Source: Phoenix dactylifera (lineage: Eukaryota > Streptophyta > Magnoliopsida > Arecales > Arecaceae). From it: 64,000 nt of DNA. The DNA lies in the NCBI RefSeq assembly GCF_009389715.1, contig NC_052399.1, positions 16,681,646 through 16,745,645 on the forward strand, written 5' to 3'. The position numbers were made by a program, and so were the translations under genes. Shown here piece after piece: positions 57,101-64,000 of this stretch; position 1 is the first letter of the stretch, and the number at the start of each line of letters is the position of its first letter. Under the pieces are notes generated by a model, which did not search any database, was not told the DNA's origin, and worked only from the letters and a program-made list of their open reading frames with translations.

Positions 57101-60100
57101 AAATAAGAAAAATGAAAAGATTAGTCATAATACTAAGGTTAATAATACTCATGTTATAAATCAAGGGTGGTGGGGGAAAATAATTTTAGGGAACATGAAG
57201 AGAAATATGAAGGAAAGAGGAAAACTTGCACACCGATATGTCCAAGAATCAAGTTTCAAACACCCAAAAGTTCGGAGATGGAAAAATAAAAAGATTAGTC
57301 AAAATTATCAAGGTTAATTATATTTATGTTATAAGTCAAGGGTGGGGGGGGGGGAAATAATTTTAGGGAACATGAAGAGAAATATGAAGGAAAGAGGAAA
57401 ACTTGCACAACTAGAGAGGGAGGAAGGATAAGAAAACCTAGCTCCTGATTGGGCACAACATAACACAATTGGTTTGGATTCGGAGGTAAACCCAGTTCAT
57501 GATTGTGAAGAGTGAGACTATGCAAAACTGAAGCCTTGGTAGCTTTTAACGTCCGAGGAGATGATGAAACAGGTGCAAAAGGATCACTAGATACTGGTCT
57601 CAGGTGTTGGATGCCCTTAATCGGACATGAAGAACAGTAAAAAAGGCAGGCCCGAGGAGATGATGAAACAGGTGCAAAAGGATCACTAGATACTGGTCTC
57701 AGGTGTTGGATGCGCTTAATCGGACATGAAGAACAGTAAAAAAGGCAGGCAAGAACAAGATTTCACTTTTAGCAAAAAAAAGAACAAAATTTCACCAGTT
57801 GAGGGTTATTGTGTAACTCACTTAAGTCTGATAATTATTGGTAGATTTGATATTGACTTTAAGCCTACTATGCGATTCTGACTCTTATTCTGGGGATTGG
57901 AGACATATGCGGTGGTTGATTGACAATCAATGGCTACAACAATAGTTTGATGGATGCATATAATGAAAGTACCTCTCTGTTCATTTAATGTGATCTGCAG
58001 GCAATTTTAACTAAGATTTGTGAGTATGGATCCAAAAAGACAAGTCAACACTAGTCAATTCGGGTGAGAGTAGTGAGAAAGAGGGGCAATGGGTTGGTGG
58101 GTGTGATAAGGTGAAGAGTAAGGTGAGAGAGAAAGGAAAGATGGATAGATAGCAGAGGGAGGGGGGTGAAGAGCTGAGGTACTTACCACAAGAATGCCAC
58201 CTTGCTGTGAAGCCCACTGCATCATGATGCCACGAGGGAGTGAGAAGGCTAGGTACTTACTTTGGGAACTTCACCAAGCTGTGAAGTCTGCCATCGCTGT
58301 GACACGACAATTGGCTAGCTGCTCTTGCTCTCTCATTATAGTCAGTGCAGTCCACTGCTGTTGAAACTTGAAAGGATTCAAAGAGGAAGGGAAGTGAAAT
58401 AAATCAGAAGGCATCAAAATCTTGGTAATCTTTTACTTAGTCCTCAGTCATACATCTATAGAAATCCTTAAGCTATAGTAAAATGAAAACAAACCTGGGC
58501 CCAGCTAAATAGACAAGAATGACTTGGATCCAGTCCAGTAGCCAACAATTTTGAATGACCCAACCCTTCCTAACATGCAATATTATCAAATTAAAAATAA
58601 ATTAAACATATATTTTTTCCCACCACGTCTCCCTTTATCTTTCCCTGTTGCCTAATCAGATGCTTATATACATGTTCAAATGTCTGAATCCTTTGTCCAT
58701 GTCCATGCAATACTAGAGGGTACATCATCTGTTCACTTTATGAATTTAAACTTTTTGTGGTGGCCCATATAATGATGTTTCCATGTTTTGACACCAAAAT
58801 CTTCTAGAACTAGAATTAGATGGCTTGCAAAAAGCAATGGGATATTAGAAGCAGGAACAGCAGCCCTGCCGCCGACTATCGCAGTTAGCTTTAGCCCTCT
58901 CATGTAGTATATGAGTACAACACATCTAAAACAATGCAAATACAACATTTTGCATCTACTAACCACTATAATAATTCATAAAATAGAAATATTTGTAAGA
59001 TGTATGAGATTATTGATTATATATTACAACCAAACATGTAGTAGTATCAATGAAGATTGAATAATTCTGGTTAACATATGTTTTGGCATAAAAGCAAGAG
59101 AAAGTACCACTCTAGTCTTCTTTTTAAGCTCATGAAAGGCGAAACAACATGTGCACCTTTTCAAGCCATCACCTATCATCTCTTGACTTTTCTCAACTCG
59201 GGCTTATTTGTGTGACATCTACTAGGGATGCTTGAGTTCAATTTGGCTATTACTTCTTAGATATTAAAATATATGTTATCATATGTGGTTGTTGATGAGG
59301 GGCCATAGTGAAACTTTGGCATACTTACGATGCCTAATGTAAATCTCTGCCTGTTACTTGAAGCTTCACATACACCTACCAAAAATATGCTGCTAAATGA
59401 GCTTGCTTATTTGTCGTTATATACATGCTAACTCACAGACATTTAATTATATAGAGTATAATTGTGAAACCCTGAAGATGATTAATTGGCTCTTTGCAAA
59501 GGGTTATTCACTAAATCCCCCCAAAATATCTATAGCTGCCTGCAACATTAACTGGACGCTCACGTCTAACACCAAAAATTTGTGTTGGATATGTATTCAA
59601 GTCAGATACATATGGAATACGTGGATATTTATGAAGTTCGTTGGTTGCCACTTTAAAGATTGGAAGATCTCGTTGAACTCCTCTAACAATGAGTGAGCTG
59701 AACTCTTCCAACAATGAGTTTGATGCTCTGATTTGATATTAGGAGTGAGTACTTGTACTTTTTCAAGATTTGTTATGAAGGTTTTGACATAACTTTGTAA
59801 AATATTGTTTTGCTAATATCCTTAAGTTAATTGGAAACTTTGAATGAGAAACATATATATTGAAAGAACTCAATAAACAATATCTTTTTAACTTTTTTTA
59901 ATATATAAATAGATAAAGGTATAAATATATAATTTAATTAAATGTATATGTTATCCTTTGTGTCCCCATATTTCTCTTTTTCCCTCTTTCTGAGTCAGGC
60001 ACTTGGAAATGTGTCCGAATCCTTTTCTCGTATCCATGTCCATGTAAAACTGGTGACCTATATATACTACCTTTTACTGTTGACATGCATAAATTAGATA

Positions 60101-63100
60101 AACAAAAATTATCATGTGGCTCCTTCTTTCAGCTTTTATGTTAGCCATTTGAGCATTAATATGAGAGCCTGTGACCTAAATACCATCAGATCTGAAAATT
60201 ATAATGGAAAATGAGAGGTAAAATGATCATTCTGTTGTGTTGTATTCTAATATTTGATACTAGAGCATTAATGGCTATGAAACCAAATAACTTGAGGTGC
60301 CAGAACCAGAACACACATGTTCATCAAAAAAGGAAAAGTAAAAGACAGCAAAATGCAAGAGAGAAACCTTTCACATAAGGGTGATTGAAGGTCATATTTT
60401 CAGATGGCTCGATGAATTACCAGTGTAAAGATCTATATGCTGAAGTCTTGAATGTTCTCGACAGCATGGAGTTGTATGTAAATACTAAGAAATCATTATA
60501 TGCTATAATCAACGGTTCTTGTGGAGCATTTTGTAACTCTAGGGAAAGATGAGTGGATTGGTTAATACTAAACCAACTGACCATGCTTGGTTCAAGCTAG
60601 GTTATGCTTAACCGCCGCTTAGGAATACACACACTGGCCTCGATATTGCTTCAAGCCTAGAATTGCCTTCATATGCCCAAACTCAGCTTAAGATTTAAAA
60701 CACTAGAGGCATGAGTTGCTACAAAGATAGTTCTTATTCAATTTTGACTCAGAAGTTTTGCTTTATCTAAATTCCAAATACAGGTTGAAGCACCATGCCA
60801 AGTGGTTTATGTTCTTGTAGGAGTATATACTTGCTTTTAAGCTTAAGATTGGATATCAAATAAAGACACATCTTGAGTTGACAATTCTTCCTGCTTACAA
60901 CCTTGATCAACCTATTGTTTTACTCCCATAAGGATTGATATTTCATTGATCAGAATGTAGTCCAATTTGGAGTTCGTATTTTCTAGCTAGCAGACGTTTC
61001 ATGGCTATGTGTATTATCCAGTGTCACTTTTGTTTCATGGACTACTTCTTAAATACTCTTGAAGTCAGTATTGCTAATGCCTCATCCATAAGTTGCATTG
61101 TGACATTCTGCTAGGTTGCTCTGGCCACTTCAACTTGTAAAAGAGTTTGACTTACATACTCGATAGAAATATGATCTAGAGATACTACAAGTAGTTTATC
61201 ACGTTTTATATATGGGTTTTACCATGTTATGAACTTGCACTTTTTTAACTATTGCACTTGCAATTTTGCAAATTAGAAACACTTCTTTGTATGGACATGT
61301 ATATATGCAGCCAAATCCCTGAATCCTCCTTTTCATTTTGAGGTCTAGAAAATATGAATCCTTCTACTTGTGTTTTGCGTTGACACTGATATGGATGTTC
61401 ATGTAATGGAGTTCTTTAGAACTGAAATTAGAAGTCCATAGACCAATTAATTTAAAATATGATCATTTAATGAGAACATTGTGTTATAAATCATGGAGGA
61501 GCCTTAATATGAAATAGATAACTTCAAACTCATATGGGCTTAGTAGATGTTAGATCAGTGATGCCAAATAAAATTTTATTTTACATTTTATTCTTTGCTG
61601 GTTAGACAAAGTCTTCGTAGTTATGTTGATCAGGACACTTGAGTTGTTTCAATTCCATTGGATGTGGCATCAAATGAAATGGCAAACTTTGATGAACAGA
61701 TTTCCACCATAAATTTTACCTCTTTCCTTGATTTAGATTTTCTGTTAGTCCATGCCCATTAAAATCTATATTCAATTAAAATTAATGTGTTATCATGCTT
61801 TATGCTTGTTTTTTTTTTCAGTGTCTAAATGTTCATCCAATATCATGTTTTGCTGTGCTGAAAACTTGGAGAAAAGTGATATGCAAATCTATGAAGAGAA
61901 CAAATTATACAAGAGAAAAAATGATGAAATTCTGATATAGATTTCATAACTAAAAGTTGGCAGGTTTTAACATCAAAATCTATCTTTTATTCATCTAGAG
62001 TCTATACACCAATAGATCTTAGCTATGCCTTGCTTATTATATCATATCAATAGTTTTAGCTTATAAACTCTAAGCTTTATCCATGCAATTACTATATGCA
62101 AAATGAAAATACACTGATTAAAGTGTTCAAGTTCATCTGCCTTCTTGATGTGCCTTGCTGAAATGCATGAATATTGAATATTTTAATCCCTGTTCATAAT
62201 GTTGAGGCACTCTTAAAGATTTTCTTTTTTATTGGATCAATAGGTTACAACAAGTCTTTCAATATGAATACAAATAATATCATATCAGTAGGATTTCAAG
62301 TATCTGTTTGTTTATATGTAGATAGAATAATATTTACAAGAACATGTCATCATATTTGGTTGATCTTTTATAATAGGTTGCCAAGACGGTGGATCTTATA
62401 AAAGCCAAGGGAGGAAAGGTGACCAGGGAACCTAGCTCTTTAAAAGGGGGCAAAACTCTGGTTGCCTCTATTGAAGATCCTGATGGTTATAAGTTTGAGC
62501 TTTTGGAAAGGGGCCCTACACCAGAACCCTTTTGTCAATTAATGCTTCGTGTAGGAGACCTTGATCGTGCTATAAACTTCTATGAGAAGGTTGGTTGGTC
62601 CATGAGGAATTCAGGTTATTTTGTATAGACATATTTGCAATTGTCATCAAGTTTTGTTGATTCAACTTTGTCAAGTTGTAAATCCATGATCACTTTTAAA
62701 CAGGCATTTGGTATGGAGCTTCTACACAAACAAGACAATCCTGAGGACAAGGTAACTCTCTTTATTCACCGCATATCTTCTTAATTTGTGCACCAGCTAT
62801 ATATGATCTAGTTTGCGCATGTCATCTATATAAAATTCTGTCAGGACTGACATATTATTTGTCAGCGATATCAATTATTGATCAATCTAGTTGCTCATAA
62901 TGGAAGTTGTGGATTTGATTTTCCTTTCAGATGTATGCTTTTTTTTTTTGCTTCCTCTTCTTTGGGGCATGGGTGCATTGGTGGATTAGTGTGTGTATTC
63001 ATGGATTCTTCGTCTTCCAATGCCATATTGGGTATGCATCATGCCATTTCATTTATATAAGTTGTTTTATGTCAAGTACACACTCTTACAATCTATTTTA

Positions 63101-63968
63101 TGTCAGTATCATCCTTTTTATTTATGTAGTCCTCAATGCTTCTTTTTGTTTCTTAATCTTCAGCATTCTGTACATTCTTTTCCAACTTGCTTGGAGTCTT
63201 GTTCAACAGCGTTGATAACATACTTTCTTTCATTGATCTAACTATCATTGGCTGAAACTATATCCACTATTAATCTGTAACTTTGAATTTATTGATATCC
63301 TGATAACTTCCTAGCCTAAACTGTTGTCTAGGTTATTTTATGTGATGCAGATACTCTCGCTATCTATTTTGTATCAATATCATCCTTTTAATCTTCTCTT
63401 TTATGTTTTTTAATTTATCTTAAAATAATACTTTGTCTCTGTGATCCTCGGTATATTTATTTATTAGCATATACTTCTTTTTCTGACCCATTAGTTATGG
63501 ATCATGTCAACCTTTGTGATTGATATTTGCTTGTACCTATTTTCAGTATACTATAGCAATGATGGGATATGGTCCTGAAGATAAAAATGCAGTGCTGGAG
63601 TTGATGTACAACTACGGGGTTAAAGAATATGACAAAGGAAATGCCTATGCACAGGTAATGTTTATTTTCCAGTTGTGACGTGTTACCATTGATAGCTCAG
63701 TGATACTGTTTTTGTGACTTTGATCACAAATTTTCTCTGTATGGTTACAGTTGTCTTTGTATATTAATTCATTGTGCATTTTTACCTAATTACACTCGAT
63801 GGAGAATAACTTTTGGTATCCTGTCAGATTGCAATAGGTACAGATGATGTTTATAAAACTGCAGAAGCAATAAAATTGTATGGGGGAAAAATTACTCGTG
63901 AACCAGGCCCTTTACCTGGCATTAACACAAAGATCACTGCCTGCTTGGATCCTGATGGTTGGAAAACG
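54123..63968 (+). CDS. GLX1: Lactoylglutathione lyase (glyoxalase I), two-domain, chloroplast type; 3' end outside window
   Basis: Eight exons in the window: 54123-54282, 55461-55665, 55768-55892, 56140-56204, 62377-62589, 62704-62751, 63547-63654, 63828-63968, then donor GGTATGG. All phases close. 355 codons are present; the short last exon is beyond 64000. Residues 1 to about 55 are Ser/Ala/Arg-rich, like a plastid transit peptide, and a second in-frame ATG lies at 54138. Domain 1 (about 105-230) keeps the four metal ligands H109 (LLHVVYRV), E160 (VVELTYN), H178 (GFGHFGI) and E226 (YKFELLE), so it should isomerise the methylglyoxal-glutathione hemithioacetal. Domain 2 (about 235-355) has Q239, E290 and Y306 at the matching first three positions, so only one full site remains. 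Intron 4 is 6.2 kb and contains tandem duplications. Nickel dependence is known for plant relatives, not seen here. Confidence 0.93.
57054..57410. repeat. Tandem duplication of about 180 bp in GLX1 intron 4
   Basis: Two units begin near 57054 and 57239, sharing TGTCCAAGAA-CAA--TTCAAACA, GATGGAAAAATAA, TCAAGGGTGG then a G run, and TTTTAGGGAACATGAAGAG followed by AAATATGAAGGAAAGAGG. The second half is nearly identical at a spacing of 177 bp. Confidence 0.85.
57553..57750. repeat. 99-bp tandem duplication in GLX1 intron 4
   Basis: Units 57553-57651 and 57652-57750 are almost identical, with a C/G difference in GGATGCCCTTAA versus GGATGCGCTTAA. They start CCGAGGAGATGATGAAACAG. Confidence 0.93.
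58177..58310. repeat. Diverged 72-bp duplication in GLX1 intron 4
   Basis: AGGTACTTACCACAAGAATG..GCTGTGAAGCCCACTGC at 58177 recurs as AGGTACTTACTTTGGGAAC..GCTGTGAAGTCTGCCATC at 58249, in the same orientation. Confidence 0.5.
58311..62376. other. Remainder of GLX1 intron 4, no gene seen
   Basis: AT-rich intron sequence. Fragments such as CCTTTGTCCATGTCCATG (about 58690) and CTTTTCTCGTATCCATGTCCATG (about 60020) look like copies of one dispersed repeat. No exon or transposon end was recognised. Confidence 0.4.
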
Positions 63969-64000
63969 GTATGGTATCAGCTTTTTACTTTGTTTTTGAT

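Overview
This window is plant nuclear DNA, most likely from a monocot. Reasons: spliced genes with kilobase introns and GT-AG (once GC-AG) junctions, a Ty3/Tat retrotransposon, Tourist-like and hAT-like MITEs, a fragment of plant mitochondrial cox1 in nuclear DNA, and four gene families typical of flowering plants. A palm-like genome is possible, but the sequence alone does not settle the species.

Layout. 1-8325: a Ty3/gypsy Tat-lineage LTR retrotransposon on the minus strand. It has a complete gag-pol ORF, a 794-bp 5' LTR and a 311-bp tandem array in the 3' untranslated part; the 3' LTR lies beyond the window start. 8331-12125: AT-rich spacer with a 509-bp Tourist-like MITE, a 528-bp hAT-like MITE and LTR-like debris. 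12126-13212 (-): three-exon tonoplast aquaporin TIP2. 13213-16650: spacer with a WD40 gene fragment and an (AT)n tract. 16651-27678 (-): a 15-exon gene for a PP2C / twin cyclic-nucleotide-binding / kinase-like fusion protein of about 1072 aa. 28760-30900: spacer with (AC)n tracts. 30920-45649 (-), with a probable 5' UTR exon at 48.3 kb: an ASCC1-like protein (KH plus 2H phosphoesterase domain) with introns full of old repeats. 48.5-53.7 kb: a repeat island holding three copies of one MITE family (one nested in another) and a long relic LTR that contains a mitochondrial insertion. 54123-end (+): chloroplast-type two-domain glyoxalase I; the last exon lies outside the window.

The four host genes do not form a pathway. 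Three are on the minus strand and glyoxalase I is on the plus strand. All splice sites given were read by eye and checked for reading phase; only the first ASCC1 junction fails to close. No wholly new biological system was recognised. The most notable points are: a PP2C-cNBD-kinase fusion whose kinase catalytic motifs are altered; a cox1 fragment that still carries codons needing RNA editing; MITE self-nesting proved by a target duplication; a GC-rich element with a perfect 11-bp target duplication; and a 40-nt G homopolymer beside the ASCC1 5' exon.
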